From: Beggiatoa alba B18LD
Lineage (GTDB): Bacteria; Pseudomonadota; Gammaproteobacteria; Beggiatoales; Beggiatoaceae
Reading direction: 5' to 3'
Length of the DNA stretch: 64,000 nucleotides
Assembly (NCBI RefSeq): GCF_000245015.1
Contig: NZ_JH600070.1
Location: 2,307,704 to 2,371,703 of the forward strand
Position numbers and translations under genes: made by a program
Notes under the pieces: generated by a model
Seen by the model: the letters and a program-made list of their open reading frames with translations, nothing else
Database searches by the model: none
What the model was told of the DNA's origin: nothing
In this document: positions 53,462-63,233 of the stretch, one piece after another
Position numbering within the stretch: the first letter of the stretch is position 1
Layout of the letters: the number at the start of each line of letters is the position of its first letter

Positions 53462-54592
53462 CTAATTCCGCGCCAGCCATGCATTAAACTTATCGGTTAA
53501 TTCCTCTTGATGTTTTGCCCACCATGTAAAGTCATAACGTAATGCGGTATTAAAATTTGCGGGTGTCATCGGTAAATATTGTTTTAAATCATAACCTAAT
53601 TGCGTTGTTGTCGGTAATAATTTAAACGAAGATTTACGCGCAGGGCTATAAGCAATATAACGGGCTTGTTCCGCGAGTTGTTGGGATTCGCTGGCAAATT
53701 TTACAAACTCAAGGGCTAATTCTAAATTAGCTGAACCTTTCACTATCGATAAAACATCTAAATCAAATAGTTGTGCATCCCAAATAATTTTATAAGGTTT
53801 GCCATTATTTAAAATAGCATCACTTGCCCAACCGTTATAAATTGCGGTCATAATCACTTGATTACTATCTAGTAATTGTAAGGCTTGCGCCCCCGTTTCC
53901 CACCAAATCACTTGTTTTTTAATTCTGTCTAATACCGTGAATGCTCTATCAACGCCTTCATTTGTGCTCAATACAGTATAAACATCGGTTAATGGCACAC
54001 CGTCGGCAATTAATGCCCATTCTAAAGTCACTTGGGGGGTTTTTCGTAAGCCTCGTTTACCTGCAAACGTTTCAATGTCCCATAAATCAGTTAATTTACT
54101 CGGTTTTTTCTTCGCTTTAATAAAAGGGGTTTCGTTATAGGCAATCACCGTCGACCAGACTACCATCGGCACTGCACAACTGGTCAGCGTCGTAATATCA
54201 TAAAAATCGTTTAAGGGCGGTGTGCTGTTCGCACCTAGTGGAAAAGCAGATAAATCAATTGGTTCTAATAGTCCGTCATTACAACCTTTTACCGCGTCAG
54301 CAAGCGTTAAATCGACCACATCCCATTTTATATTATGGGTTTTAACTTGTGAGCGAATTTGTCCTAATCCGCCTGAATAGGTTAAGGCTTGAATGGTAAC
54401 GCCAAATTTATCAGCAAAGGGTTTGTAATACGCGGTTATCTGGCTTTCAGTGTATTTTCCACCCCAAGAAACCACGTTTAACGTTTTTTTCGGCGATTCG
54501 GGCGTTTCTGTTGCGTAAAGCGACGTGCAGACTAGCGATAAAAACAGCATAAGCCCGCTTATAAGAAAATGTCGTATTAGTCTTGATATCAT
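53462..54592 (-). CDS. Polyamine-type periplasmic binding protein (PotD-like)
   Basis: A 377-residue family-1 solute-binding protein with a signal peptide (cleavage near SLYA, about residue 28). Motifs LNVVSWGGKYTESQI, YKPFADKFG and KWDVVDLTLADAVKGC resemble the spermidine/putrescine-binding (PotD) branch, as does AVPMVVWSTVIAYN. ATG 54592 is preferred over a TTG that would run into dtd. The permease and ATPase genes are not beside it. Ligand is uncertain. Confidence 0.85.
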   Translation of the reverse strand: MISRLIRHFLISGLMLFLSLVCTSLYATETPESPKKTLNVVSWGGKYTESQITAYYKPFADKFGVTIQALTYSGGLGQIRSQVKTHNIKWDVVDLTLADAVKGCNDGLLEPIDLSAFPLGANSTPPLNDFYDITTLTSCAVPMVVWSTVIAYNETPFIKAKKKPSKLTDLWDIETFAGKRGLRKTPQVTLEWALIADGVPLTDVYTVLSTNEGVDRAFTVLDRIKKQVIWWETGAQALQLLDSNQVIMTAIYNGWASDAILNNGKPYKIIWDAQLFDLDVLSIVKGSANLELALEFVKFASESQQLAEQARYIAYSPARKSSFKLLPTTTQLGYDLKQYLPMTPANFNTALRYDFTWWAKHQEELTDKFNAWLARN

Positions 54593-54615
54593 GGGAAAAA
54601 CTTTAACAGCAAGTG

Positions 54616-55053
54616 TTAAACCTGTAGCCAAAAAGTCACAGGGCCATCATTGATTAAGGCGACTTGCATATCAGCCCCAAATACGCCACAGGCAACAGTT
54701 GGATGTTGTTGTTGTGCTTGTTGACAAAAATAGTGGAATAATTCTGACCCTAAAACAGGTGGAGCGGCAGTGCTAAAGCTGGGGCGTGTGCCTTTGCGTG
54801 TATCAGCGGGCAAGGTAAATTGAGGCACGATTAGTAAACCGCCGTTGATGTCGCGCAGGCTAATATTCATTTTGCCATCAGCATCAGCAAATACACGATA
54901 TGTTAATAATCGTTCTAACAATCGGTCGGCTTGTGCAGTCGTATCGGTTTTTTCTACGCCTAATAAAACCAATAAACCTGTATTAATTTGTCCAACAATG
55001 GCTTGATTGACTGACACGCTGGCTTGTGTAACCCGTTGTAATAGCCCTATCAT
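54616..55053 (-). CDS. dtd: D-aminoacyl-tRNA deacylase
   Basis: Dtd hydrolyses D-amino acids and glycine mischarged on tRNA. The 145-residue protein has the N-terminal [15 protein letters not shown], the active-site region [21 protein letters not shown] and the C-terminal [10 protein letters not shown] with the Gly-Pro pair. The usual Ser-Gln-x-Thr motif reads Pro-Gln-Phe-Thr here, a variation worth noting though the rest is intact. It overlaps smpB by four bases. Confidence 0.94.
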   Translation of the reverse strand: MIGLLQRVTQASVSVNQAIVGQINTGLLVLLGVEKTDTTAQADRLLERLLTYRVFADADGKMNISLRDINGGLLIVPQFTLPADTRKGTRPSFSTAAPPVLGSELFHYFCQQAQQQHPTVACGVFGADMQVALINDGPVTFWLQV

Positions 55054-55517
55054 TTTTTAAATAATCGCTCTTTTTCCCGATTCCAATCGCGTGCTTTCTC
55101 AGTTTCTCGTTTATCAAATTCTTTTTTGCCTTTTGCAAGGGCAATTTCTAATTTAACTCGCCCATTTTTCCAATACATGGCAGTCGGTACAATTGCTAGA
55201 CCTTTACGCTCGACAGAGCCTATTAATTTGTTCAATTCCCCGCGATTTAATAACAGTTTACGAGTGCGTTGAGATTCAGGAAAAATATGGGTAGAAGCGG
55301 ATTGTAACGGTGTAATCAACGCGCCAAATAAAAAGGCTTCGCGGTCTTTCACTAAGATATAAGAGTCTTTAATCTGCACCTTGCCCGCGCGTAAACTTTT
55401 GACTTCCCAGCCTTGTAGTACGAGTCCAGATTCATAACGGTCGAGTAAAAAAAAGTCGAAACCCGCTTTTTTATTTAAACAAATCGTTCCCGTCTCAGTT
55501 TTATTTTTTTTAGTCAT
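55050..55517 (-). CDS. smpB: SsrA-binding protein SmpB
   Basis: SmpB binds tmRNA and rescues stalled ribosomes. The 155-residue protein has [22 protein letters not shown] in the barrel, [20 protein letters not shown] and the basic C-terminal tail [19 protein letters not shown] that folds into the mRNA channel. Length is normal. No tmRNA gene is seen near it. It is the first gene of the smpB-dtd pair. Confidence 0.96.
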   Translation of the reverse strand: MTKKNKTETGTICLNKKAGFDFFLLDRYESGLVLQGWEVKSLRAGKVQIKDSYILVKDREAFLFGALITPLQSASTHIFPESQRTRKLLLNRGELNKLIGSVERKGLAIVPTAMYWKNGRVKLEIALAKGKKEFDKRETEKARDWNREKERLFKK

Positions 55518-55633
55518 ATTTGATTGTCAATACTCACTGCATGACTGCAATAAACCTTGATTCGCATAGGTCATGATAGACTTAAATACTTTTTATTTTT
55601 AATAAAAATCTATGCGAATCAATCCATCAGCCC

Positions 55634-56515
55634 CTACTTGGTTGCATCTTGAGTGGGGGCTGTTTGTTCTGTGCCCGCATTGGGAGCAAGCAATATTTCT
55701 ACTGGGTTTTTAATCCGTAGTTCTTCAATATAGGCTTGTTTCTGCTCGGCTTGCATGGCTTTACGGACTTTTTCTTTCACACTGTCAAAAGGCGGAATAC
55801 TAATAGGGCGTTTATCATTGATTTTAATGATATGCCAGCCGAATTCGCTTTGAACAGCTTGCTGGCTGAAAAACCCTTTTTCGATTTTTCCCATCGCTTC
55901 GGCAAAACTGGCAGTCACTTGTTGAGGGGTAATCCAGCCTAATTCGCCCCCTTTTTCGCCTGTAATCGTATCTTTAGAATTCGCTTTCGCTAATTCGTCA
56001 AAGGGTTTACCAGCGTTTAATTCGTTAATTAAGGCTTTTGCTACCTCTTGGCTATCAACCAGAATATGACTGACATTAAACTCTTGCGGAAAATTACCTT
56101 GTGCTAGTTTAATTTTTTCTTCGTAATCAGCTTTTAAGGTAGCATCCTCTAACGGATGCGTGGCTAAATAGCGTTCAAGCGTAAGACCTACCAGTAAATT
56201 TTTACGCATGGCTTCTAACTGGTTCAAAAATTCAGGGGATTTATCCACCCCATTTTTTAGCGCGTCAGCGACTAATAATTCACGGCTGACTAACTCTTCT
56301 AATAACGCCTCATCAGATGTTGGGGATTCTTCTTCACCCGCATATTTTTGTCGAAATGCTTTGTAATCCGCTAACATTTGTTGTGTGATGGCTTGCCCAT
56401 TAATCGTCGCAAGGGGTTTATTTGTCCCTGTGGCTGGCGCGCTTGTCTCTGCGGCTTGTACCACGTTCCAATAACCTAAACTAAACAAACATCCTGCTAG
56501 TACAACTGCTTTCAT
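55634..56515 (-). CDS. Periplasmic parvulin-type peptidyl-prolyl isomerase
   Basis: A 293-residue protein with a signal peptide (to about VVQA, residue 21), an N-terminal helical chaperone region (INGQAITQQMLADYKAFRQK) and one parvulin domain with VSHILVDSQEVAKALI, GGELGWITPQQV and FGWHIIKINDKRPI. It resembles PrsA/SurA-like or PpiD-like foldases with a single isomerase domain. ATG 56515 is used; the preceding TTG would add one residue. It helps folding of exported proteins. Confidence 0.88.
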   Translation of the reverse strand: MKAVVLAGCLFSLGYWNVVQAAETSAPATGTNKPLATINGQAITQQMLADYKAFRQKYAGEEESPTSDEALLEELVSRELLVADALKNGVDKSPEFLNQLEAMRKNLLVGLTLERYLATHPLEDATLKADYEEKIKLAQGNFPQEFNVSHILVDSQEVAKALINELNAGKPFDELAKANSKDTITGEKGGELGWITPQQVTASFAEAMGKIEKGFFSQQAVQSEFGWHIIKINDKRPISIPPFDSVKEKVRKAMQAEQKQAYIEELRIKNPVEILLAPNAGTEQTAPTQDATK

Positions 56516-56552
56516 CAATGAAATACTCCTCAGATAACGATAGTTTTAAATC

Positions 56553-56831
56553 CTAATTCACAGGATATTCTTCAGGGGTATAAGCCTTAATGCTTAAGGC
56601 ATGAATGTCAGCGGGGATAAAATCGCTTAACGCGGTATAAATCATACGATGTCGTTGCATCGAGTTTTGTCCAACAAACACGGGACTGACGATGAGTAAA
56701 TCAAAATGTCCCCCCCCTTGACGCGCACCTGCATGTCCTGCATGTTTATAACTTTCATCTAATAATTCAAGATGTACAGGTTTTATAGTTGCTTGTAACC
56801 GCGCCTTTATCCGTTCTACCCGATTTGACAT
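56553..56831 (-). CDS. BolA family protein
   Basis: A 92-residue BolA-like regulator. The family core is RIKARLQATIKPVHLELLDES followed by HAGHAGARQGGGHFDLLIVS and the helix-turn RHRMIYTALSDFI. The His-rich GGHFD segment binds iron-sulfur clusters with glutaredoxin in this family. ATG 56831 follows GGAGGG closely; the frame runs four codons further. Membership as BolA rather than IbaG is by length and the HAGHAG motif. Confidence 0.88.
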   Translation of the reverse strand: MSNRVERIKARLQATIKPVHLELLDESYKHAGHAGARQGGGHFDLLIVSPVFVGQNSMQRHRMIYTALSDFIPADIHALSIKAYTPEEYPVN

Positions 56832-56873
56832 TATGCCCTCCACATTAGTGATAGTATTAATTATTATAAATAG

Positions 56874-57176
56874 TTAGGGAAAAACCTTTTTAAACGGCTT
56901 AATGTTAATCTTGGCATAAACGCCTGCTTCTTTATAAGGGTCTTGTTCTGCCCAAGCGTAAGCATCTGCCAGTGAAGCAAATTCTGCAACGATTAAACTA
57001 CCCGTAAAACCCGCCGCACCAGGGTCATTTGCATCAATCGCAGGATGTGGTCCTGCTAAGACTAAACGTCCTTGGCTTTTTAGAACTTCTAAGCGTTGTA
57101 AATGAGCAGGACGCACTTTTAAACGCATTTCTAATGAATCAGGTGCATCTTCACAAAAAATTGCATATAACATCAT
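56874..57176 (-). CDS. YciI-like protein
   Basis: A 100-residue protein of the YciI dimeric alpha/beta-barrel family. The conserved His-Asp site is present: [21 protein letters not shown] in two parts and GPHPAID at residues about 42-48. The C terminus [18 protein letters not shown] is typical. Function is mostly unknown in the family. It lies 42 bases upstream of the BolA-type gene and likely shares its transcript. Confidence 0.88.
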   Translation of the reverse strand: MMLYAIFCEDAPDSLEMRLKVRPAHLQRLEVLKSQGRLVLAGPHPAIDANDPGAAGFTGSLIVAEFASLADAYAWAEQDPYKEAGVYAKINIKPFKKVFP

Positions 57177-57260
57177 AAAATATAAGTCCTTAAAAAATTA
57201 AAGCTGATAGTGTCATTATTATTACCCTCAGTTTTGCGAGATTTATAAAATAAAACAGAA

Positions 57261-57457
57261 ACCTGTTAAATTTTAAAATCTTAGCAGGTCTTTTTTGTCT
57301 GAATCAGAATTCACAGGATTTTCAGAATTAGCAGAATTAAAAAGCGTGATTCGCATTAATTTTTTGGTTCAAGGGGTTTAAATTCTGTGAATTCTGAAAA
57401 TCCTGATTCAGACAAATGCGGGTCTTTTTAAAAAATCTCGCCAAACTCAGGTTATTA
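57261..57457 (+). repeat. Composite intergenic repeat, copy G (full)
   Basis: All three modules in the same order as copy A: a decayed CCTAGCAGG hairpin (57261-57289) with T6, the palindrome (57296-57414) opening TGTCTGAATCAGAATT and closing ATCCTGATTCAGACA, and AATCTCGCCAAACTCAGGTTATTA ending at the stop of the GST gene. Inside the palindrome AAAAAGCGTGATTCGCATT is shared with copies A and C. Confidence 0.85.
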
Positions 57458-58081
57458 TTAATAACGATAACCTTCTTCTCTTAATACCTGTTGTACCACA
57501 GGGCGCGATAACATTTGCTGATAATGTGCAAGACAATGTTCAGGTAATTCAATATTAATGCGTACAGCCCAGAATTCAACATAAAACAATGCTGCATCTG
57601 CAATAGAGAAATTATCCCCTAAAACGTATTTTTTGCCTGCTAATTGTTCATTCAGCACGGTAAAGCATTCTTTTACAATCTCATGCCCACGCGCTTTAAC
57701 AATCCCATAGTCAGCAACATTCGGGGTGAAGCGTTCTGTGGTAAAAATACGGGTAAAGCCTTGACCATGGACAGTACCCACAACATAACTTATTACTTCA
57801 ATGGCTTGTACTTCTGCTGCTAATTCTGTCGGTAATAACTTCGCTTTTGGATAAGTCCGCGCTAACCAGTAAGCAATGGCGGGAAATTCGGTTAATACTT
57901 GTCCATCATCCAAGACTAAAACGGGAATCGTCGCCTTGGGATTCATGGCTAAAAAATCAGGTTTTTGATGGTCACCCGCTAATAAATTTACGACATATGC
58001 TTCAAAAACTAATCCAATTTCTTCTAATAAAATATGAATCCCTGTCGAACAAGAACCTGGCGTAAAATAAAATTTCATCAT
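57458..58081 (-). CDS. Glutathione S-transferase family protein
   Basis: A 207-residue GST. The thioredoxin-fold N-terminal domain has FYFTPGSCSTGIHILLEEIG with Ser/Cys near the active site, NPKATIPVLVLDDG and LTEFPAIAYWLAR; the helical C-terminal domain has LGDNFSIADAALFYVEFW. The first residues fit the beta-class bacterial GST. ATG 58081 is used with GAGGGAAC ahead; the frame extends nine codons more. Substrate is unknown. Confidence 0.9.
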   Translation of the reverse strand: MMKFYFTPGSCSTGIHILLEEIGLVFEAYVVNLLAGDHQKPDFLAMNPKATIPVLVLDDGQVLTEFPAIAYWLARTYPKAKLLPTELAAEVQAIEVISYVVGTVHGQGFTRIFTTERFTPNVADYGIVKARGHEIVKECFTVLNEQLAGKKYVLGDNFSIADAALFYVEFWAVRINIELPEHCLAHYQQMLSRPVVQQVLREEGYRY

Positions 58082-58204
58082 GTTTAAGTTCCCTCTAAAA
58101 CGCCTCAAAAATGGGTTATTGTAGTGTATGTGATAGATAAACTCTTATAAAATCCATTTAATCACTTGTAATAATATCAAGAAAATAAAAACATCCATCT
58201 GATT

Positions 58205-58303
58205 TTATTTGTAAATCTGAATTTCTTCCGCACTTAAGCCTGTTAATTCCATCACAGTTTGTTTATCAATTCCCTTAGCTAACATTGCTTTTGCGGTTTT
58301 TAG
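58205..58303 (-). pseudogene. Remnant of an Rpn-family nuclease gene (C-terminal end)
   Basis: On the minus strand, the 3' end of a frame reads KAMLAKGIDKQTVMELTGL then SAEEIQIYK and stop. This is the family tail seen in the intact gene at 11372 (APLELIMVATGLTREEIERL). Upstream of it the frame closes within a few codons and no start is present, so it is a decayed fragment. It lies between the GST and TPR genes. Confidence 0.6.
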
Positions 58304-58327
58304 CTAATTTTAAAAAGGAGATATGGT

Positions 58328-59038
58328 ATGTTTTCCCGCTTTGGTCCTAGCAAAAAATCGGCACAGCGCGCCCTTCAGAAGGGTCTGCAAAACGGCGATT
58401 TACAACCCGCTTTGCAGATATATACTCGACTCGTAGAAAAAAATCCCAATGACTGCGAAAACTTGCATGATCTGGGCTATGTTTTGCTGGAAATGGGTAG
58501 AACAGAAGAAGCCATTGGCTATTTTATGCAAGCAAATCGGATCAAAGAACATACATTGCATTGGAACCAACTTGGGCGGGCGTATCAATGTTTACAAAAT
58601 TATTCGGAAGCACTGGCTGCTTACAAAAAGGCCATGCAACTTGATCAAAAAGACCCACGACCTTGGTATAACACAACGCTCTGTTTAAGAGAGATGGGAC
58701 AAGAGGAACGTGCGATAGAAGAACTAATCAAGTTATTACTCACGCATCCGTCACATGCGGGTGCTAACAATGAATTAGCTATACATTACCAGAAACAAGG
58801 AAAAATTGATTTGGCTCTGCGCTTGTTTAGAACCGCATTAAAAACTAACCCAAACTATTTTCCAAGTCACTTGAATTTGATTCGTCTATTGTGCGAAATC
58901 GGTCAGTTTTCAGAAGCACGCCCTCATTTAGAATACATAGCAAAGTATGGTGCTTATGTTAATGTCGTGGCGCAAGACGGCAAGCTACAAATATTCGTTG
59001 ATGGCGGATTATTCTTTTCAGGTCAATATGAAGAGTAA
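58328..59038 (+). CDS. TPR repeat protein
   Basis: A 236-residue soluble protein with about five tetratricopeptide repeats from residue 12 to 190, such as CENLHDLGYVLLEMGRTEEA, TLHWNQLGRAYQCLQNYSEA, PWYNTTLCLREMGQEERA and NNELAIHYQKQGKIDLA. The C-terminal 40 residues are beta-rich and end in DGGLFFSGQYEE. TPRs serve protein binding; no partner is visible. AAGGAG lies before ATG 58328. A strong terminator follows, in a repeat element that starts right at the stop. Confidence 0.85.
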   Translation: MFSRFGPSKKSAQRALQKGLQNGDLQPALQIYTRLVEKNPNDCENLHDLGYVLLEMGRTEEAIGYFMQANRIKEHTLHWNQLGRAYQCLQNYSEALAAYKKAMQLDQKDPRPWYNTTLCLREMGQEERAIEELIKLLLTHPSHAGANNELAIHYQKQGKIDLALRLFRTALKTNPNYFPSHLNLIRLLCEIGQFSEARPHLEYIAKYGAYVNVVAQDGKLQIFVDGGLFFSGQYEE

Positions 59039-59143
59039 TATAGCAACCGCACCATAAAGTGAATTCAATTAACGGGCATATGAGGGATACCACCGCTTCA
59101 AGCGGTGGTATCCCTTTTTTTATTTGATAGTGCGTTAGCTATA
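59039..59143 (+). repeat. Short terminal-inverted-repeat element, copy 4, carrying a terminator
   Basis: A 105-bp element with ends TATAGCAACCGCAC (59039-59052) and GTGCGTTAGCTATA (59130-59143), inverted copies with two changes. It starts at the base after the TPR stop codon. Its centre holds the terminator hairpin 59084-59121. Confidence 0.75.
59084..59121 (+). terminator. Intrinsic terminator after the TPR gene
   Basis: Arms GGGATACCACCGC (59084-59096) and GCGGTGGTATCCC (59102-59114), perfect 13 bp, loop of 5, then seven T. It is the strongest terminator in the window and lies inside the inverted-repeat element. Confidence 0.9.
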
Positions 59144-59368
59144 GTAAAAATCATGAATAAAACAAACCCTATTATTTAATGCTGATGTTGTCCCCCCCAT
59201 ACAGAACTTCAGTATACTTCTAAGACAAAGAAAAATAGTTTTTTTGATAGCAGAAAAAACATTTTTCTTTACAATAAATGTATGGGTCTTTAATAGTCAG
59301 ATTCATAAAAACATTTTATAACTATATTCATCATTTTGATGTTTAACATGTTGTTCGAGTAGCTTGTA
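59144..59368. other. AT-rich promoter region of the rnf operon
   Basis: About 225 bases with no gene, between the terminator and rnfA. It should carry the rnf promoter. TTGATA near 59245 and TATAACT near 59322 are too far apart to be a pair; I see no clear consensus. Confidence 0.4.
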
Positions 59369-59950
59369 ATGACAGATTATTTATTGATTTTTATCAGCAC
59401 AGTTTTAGTCAATAACTTTGTGCTTGTGAAGTTTTTAGGACTTTGTCCTTTTATGAGTGTTTCTAGTAAGTTAGAAACAGCTGTCGGAATGGGTTTAGCC
59501 ACAACGTTTGTGCTTACCTTATCTGCTGTGTGTAGCTATCTGGTTGATGTATTTCTACTAACCCCTTTAGATTTGACTTTTTTACGTACCATTACATTTA
59601 TTGTGGTTATTGCCGTTGTTGTGCAATTTACAGAAATGGTTATTCATAAAACCAGCCCGTTGTTATATCAATCGCTTGGGATATTTTTACCGTTAATTAC
59701 AACAAATTGTGCTGTATTAGGTGTTGCCCTGCTCAATGTGCAAACCCAACATAATTTTTTACAATCGACAGTTTATGGCTTTGGGGCGGCTATTGGTTTT
59801 TCACTGGTGCTTGTTCTCTTTGCAGCGGTGCGGGAGCGGGTTACGGTTGCAGATGTGCCGACATTGTTTAAAGGCGCACCGATTGCGCTGATTACCGCTG
59901 GTATTATGTCTATGGCATTTATGGGATTTGCAGGGTTGGTAAAAGGATGA
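59369..59950 (+). CDS. rnfA: Ion-translocating oxidoreductase complex subunit RnfA
   Basis: RnfA is a six-span inner-membrane subunit of the Rnf complex, which couples ferredoxin and NAD redox to ion movement. The 193-residue protein has [20 protein letters not shown] and the Cys-bearing [10 protein letters not shown] plus [13 protein letters not shown] in the mirrored half, the cysteines that bind the intramembrane iron-sulfur cluster. It opens the operon and overlaps rnfB by ATGA. Confidence 0.96.
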   Translation: MTDYLLIFISTVLVNNFVLVKFLGLCPFMSVSSKLETAVGMGLATTFVLTLSAVCSYLVDVFLLTPLDLTFLRTITFIVVIAVVVQFTEMVIHKTSPLLYQSLGIFLPLITTNCAVLGVALLNVQTQHNFLQSTVYGFGAAIGFSLVLVLFAAVRERVTVADVPTLFKGAPIALITAGIMSMAFMGFAGLVKG

Positions 59951-60534
59951 GTGTTTTATTAGCTGTTTTACTCATGGCGGGATTAACGCTGGTTTTTGGA
60001 CTGATTTTAGGGATTGCTGCTGTTAAATTTAAAGTAGAAGGAAATCCCATTGTTGAGGAAATCAATGCAATTTTACCGCAACAACAATGCGGTAAATGTG
60101 GTTTCCCAGGGTGTCATCCCTACGCGGAAGCGATAGCAAACGGTAGCGCGGAGATTAATTTGTGTCCTCCAGGGGGCGAAAGTGGCATGTTAGCGATTGC
60201 TCACTTATTAGACCGTGAGCCAAAACCGTTAAGCGAAGAGCACCACGTTGAAAAGCCTAAAGCAGTTGCTGTGATTGACGAACAAACTTGTATCGGTTGT
60301 ACACTTTGCATTCAAGCCTGCCCCGTTGATGCGATTTTAGGGAGCGCAAAACACATGCACACTATTATTGCATCAGAATGCACAGGTTGCGAATTATGTA
60401 TTGCCCCTTGCCCCGTCGATTGTATTCGTATGTCTCCCATTCAGCCCACGACACAAACGTGGAAATATCCCTATCCTGTTTTCCGCTTCAAGGTTGAAGA
60501 ACTCCCGCAACATCGGATGGAAACCGCATTATGA
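59947..60534 (+). CDS. rnfB: Rnf complex iron-sulfur subunit RnfB
   Basis: RnfB carries electrons from ferredoxin. The 195-residue protein has an N-terminal membrane anchor (about 3-25), a 4Fe-4S site Cys48, Cys51, Cys56, Cys73 in [14 protein letters not shown], and two ferredoxin clusters, Cys115/118/121/125 in [14 protein letters not shown] and Cys145/148/151/155 in [14 protein letters not shown]. All ligands are intact. It overlaps both neighbours by four bases. Confidence 0.96.
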   Translation: MSVLLAVLLMAGLTLVFGLILGIAAVKFKVEGNPIVEEINAILPQQQCGKCGFPGCHPYAEAIANGSAEINLCPPGGESGMLAIAHLLDREPKPLSEEHHVEKPKAVAVIDEQTCIGCTLCIQACPVDAILGSAKHMHTIIASECTGCELCIAPCPVDCIRMSPIQPTTQTWKYPYPVFRFKVEELPQHRMETAL

Positions 60535-62108
60535 TTTCGGCACTTTGGCATTTTCGTGGTGGCATTAAAACTGCTGGACACAAAACCCTATCCAGCGAAT
60601 CCCCCATTATTCCCGCTACCATTCCGCGTTACTTAGTGTTGCCCCTGTTACAACATATCGGTATCCCGACAGAACCAGTCGTTCATGTAGGGCAACAGGT
60701 GTTAAAAGGGCAAATTATTGGGCGTTGTTGTCACAGCGAGGACTACGAAAACCTATTTAGCGCGCCTGTACACGCCAGCAGTTCAGGCACTGTGGTTGCC
60801 ATTGAAGCCCGCGCTGTCCCTCACCCTTCAGGTTTACAAGCCCCTTGTGTCATCATTGAAACCGATGGTAAAGATGAGGCTATCGACGCAACACCTTTAA
60901 CGGACTATGCCCAATTAGACCCCGCGTTAGTACGGCGACACATTGCCCAAGCGGGCATTGTCGGACTCGGTGGCGCAGGCTTTCCCTCACACCTTAAATT
61001 AAAACCGCAAGGCATAGACACCCTGATTTTAAACGGGGCTGAATGCGAGCCCTATATCACGTGCGATGACCGCTTAATGCGCGAACGTCCTGCGGATGTT
61101 ATTGGCGGAGCGCAAATCTTACGGCACGTTTTAGGCGGTGCTAAACGCTGTATTATCGCCGTAGAAGATAATAAACCCGCTGCTTTTGAAACCTTACAAC
61201 AAGTTGCACAAGGGACAGATATTGAAATTATCAAAATTCCCTCGCTCTACCCCACAGGCGGAGAACGGCAACTGATTAAAGTATTAACCAATAAAGCAGT
61301 AGGACGTAGCCAACTCCCTGCGCATGTCGGCATAGTGGTTCACAATGTCGAAACCGCCCGCGCTGTTTATCAAGCTGTTACCTATGGCAAGCCGTTAATT
61401 TCTCGGATTGTCACCGTTACAGGCAATGGCATCAGCCACCCCAAAAATTTAGAAGTCCGTTTCGGTACACTCATGCGCGACTTACTCGCACAATGTGGGG
61501 TTAAAACCGATATTCGTCGCCTGATTATGGGCGGTAGCATGATGGGCTTTACCTTACCAACTGATGAATTACCCATCATCAAAACCACCAATTGCCTCAT
61601 CGCCTCCTGCGCTGACGACATTCTACAACCTGCGCAACCACTCCCCTGCATTCGCTGTGGCGCGTGTGCTAACGCCTGCCCTGTCAACCTATTACCACAA
61701 CAACTCTATTGGCACGCCAAAGCCAAAGCCTTCGACAAAGCCCGTGATTTACATCTTTTTGACTGCATCGAATGCGGATGTTGTAGCTACGTTTGCCCTA
61801 GCCATATTCCGCTAGTGGACTATTACCGCTATGCAAAAACCGAAATTCGTGAAGCCGACCAAGAAAAACGCAAAGCCGACAACGCCCGACAACGTCATGA
61901 ATTCCGTGTAAGCCGTTTAGAACGCGAAAAAGCCGCCAAAGCTGCTAAACATCAACAGAAAAAAGTGCTACCCGATAAAGTCGAAGAAGCCAACAGCGAC
62001 GATGCCCAAGCCTCAAAACAAGCGGTGATTGCCGCCGCTCTTGAACGTGCGAAAGCAAAACAAACCAATAGCACGCTCAATAACAATAACGACCCGCAAA
62101 CGCTTTAA
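60531..62108 (+). CDS. rnfC: Rnf complex subunit RnfC
   Basis: RnfC binds NAD(H) and FMN and two iron-sulfur clusters. The 525-residue protein has [16 protein letters not shown] (nucleotide loop), [13 protein letters not shown], and clusters [13 protein letters not shown] and [19 protein letters not shown]. The C-terminal region from about 440 is rich in Lys, Ala and Glu with no cluster, as in many RnfC. Start overlaps rnfB by four bases. Its codons already favour C at the third base more than rnfA and rnfB do. Confidence 0.96.
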   Translation: MISALWHFRGGIKTAGHKTLSSESPIIPATIPRYLVLPLLQHIGIPTEPVVHVGQQVLKGQIIGRCCHSEDYENLFSAPVHASSSGTVVAIEARAVPHPSGLQAPCVIIETDGKDEAIDATPLTDYAQLDPALVRRHIAQAGIVGLGGAGFPSHLKLKPQGIDTLILNGAECEPYITCDDRLMRERPADVIGGAQILRHVLGGAKRCIIAVEDNKPAAFETLQQVAQGTDIEIIKIPSLYPTGGERQLIKVLTNKAVGRSQLPAHVGIVVHNVETARAVYQAVTYGKPLISRIVTVTGNGISHPKNLEVRFGTLMRDLLAQCGVKTDIRRLIMGGSMMGFTLPTDELPIIKTTNCLIASCADDILQPAQPLPCIRCGACANACPVNLLPQQLYWHAKAKAFDKARDLHLFDCIECGCCSYVCPSHIPLVDYYRYAKTEIREADQEKRKADNARQRHEFRVSRLEREKAAKAAKHQQKKVLPDKVEEANSDDAQASKQAVIAAALERAKAKQTNSTLNNNNDPQTL

Positions 62109-62201
62109 AAAAACATCCTAAACGCCTATCGGTTAAATATGACCTGTTTAACCGATAATCGATTGCGCGAACCCTCTTAAATCTCTAAAACACTAAAAAT
62201 C

Positions 62202-63230
62202 ATGAATTTTATTCAGCAATCTGCACCGTATGCCCATGCGCCAACGCATGTTTCACAAATCATGCGCCAAGTGCTCTATGCCCTACTACCTGCTATTAGC
62301 ATTTACGTCTGGTTTTTCGGCTGGGGTATCGTTATCAACCTCTTTATTGCCAGCCTTACCGCTATCACCGTCGAAAGCCTCATGCTCTGGCTACGTGGCT
62401 ATCCCCTGCGCCTTTTCCTCAACGACAGCAGCGCGCTCGTCATGGCATGGCTACTCGCTTTCGCCCTCCCCCCCTTTACTATCTGGTGGATGACTATACT
62501 CGGCGTTGCCTTTGGGCTTATCTTCGCCAAACATATTTATGGCGGACTTGGCAACAACCCCTTTAACCCCGCCATGGTCGGCTATGCCCTCCTGCTCATC
62601 TCCTTCCCTGCCGATATGAGTCGCTGGCCCTCCGTCAATGCCCTACTAGAACACTACCCCACCTTTACAGACAGCCTTAGCCTCAGCTTTTACGGGCAAA
62701 GTCTCAGCGGATTCACCGTTGATGCCATCACAGGCGCGACCCCCTTAGACACCATGCGTATTGGACTAGGACAACTCCGCTCCGTCACCGAAGTGAAAGA
62801 CAACCCCCTATTTGGTATCTTCGGCGCGAAAGGTTGGGAATGGATAAGTCTCACCGTTCTACTGGGCGGATGCTGGCTACTCTACCGAAAAATCATCAGC
62901 TGGCATATTCCTGTTGGTGTACTCGCGGGACTTTTCACCCTCGCCAGCCTCTTCTACTTCATCAACCCCAACCACTACCCCTCTCCGCTCTTCCACCTCT
63001 TCAGCGGAGCCACCATGTTATGCGCCTTCTTCATCGCCACAGACCCCGTTACCGCTGCCACCTCCGACAAAGGACGACTGATTTACGGCATTTGCATCGG
63101 CTGTCTGATATACATCATCCGCACATGGGGGGGATACCCTGATGGCGTTGCCTTTGCCGTACTCCTCATGAATATGGCAGTACCAGCCCTAGACTACGTC
63201 ACCCAACCCCGCGTTTTTGGCGAGAAATAA
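62202..63230 (+). CDS. rnfD: Rnf complex subunit RnfD
   Basis: RnfD is a multi-span membrane subunit with covalent FMN. The 342-residue protein has nine or so membrane spans and the flavin site Thr180 in DAITGATPLDTMR, plus NPFNPAMVGYALLL and GATMLCAFFIATDPVTAATS. It begins 93 bases after rnfC with no clear terminator between. The coding strand is strongly C-rich here (see findings). Length fits the family. Confidence 0.95.
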   Translation: MNFIQQSAPYAHAPTHVSQIMRQVLYALLPAISIYVWFFGWGIVINLFIASLTAITVESLMLWLRGYPLRLFLNDSSALVMAWLLAFALPPFTIWWMTILGVAFGLIFAKHIYGGLGNNPFNPAMVGYALLLISFPADMSRWPSVNALLEHYPTFTDSLSLSFYGQSLSGFTVDAITGATPLDTMRIGLGQLRSVTEVKDNPLFGIFGAKGWEWISLTVLLGGCWLLYRKIISWHIPVGVLAGLFTLASLFYFINPNHYPSPLFHLFSGATMLCAFFIATDPVTAATSDKGRLIYGICIGCLIYIIRTWGGYPDGVAFAVLLMNMAVPALDYVTQPRVFGEK

Positions 63231-63233
63231 AAC

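Noticed and set aside
11126..57414. Composite palindromes considered as CRISPR repeats
   Set aside because: The copies are spread over tens of kilobases between genes, with no unique spacers of even length and no cas genes.
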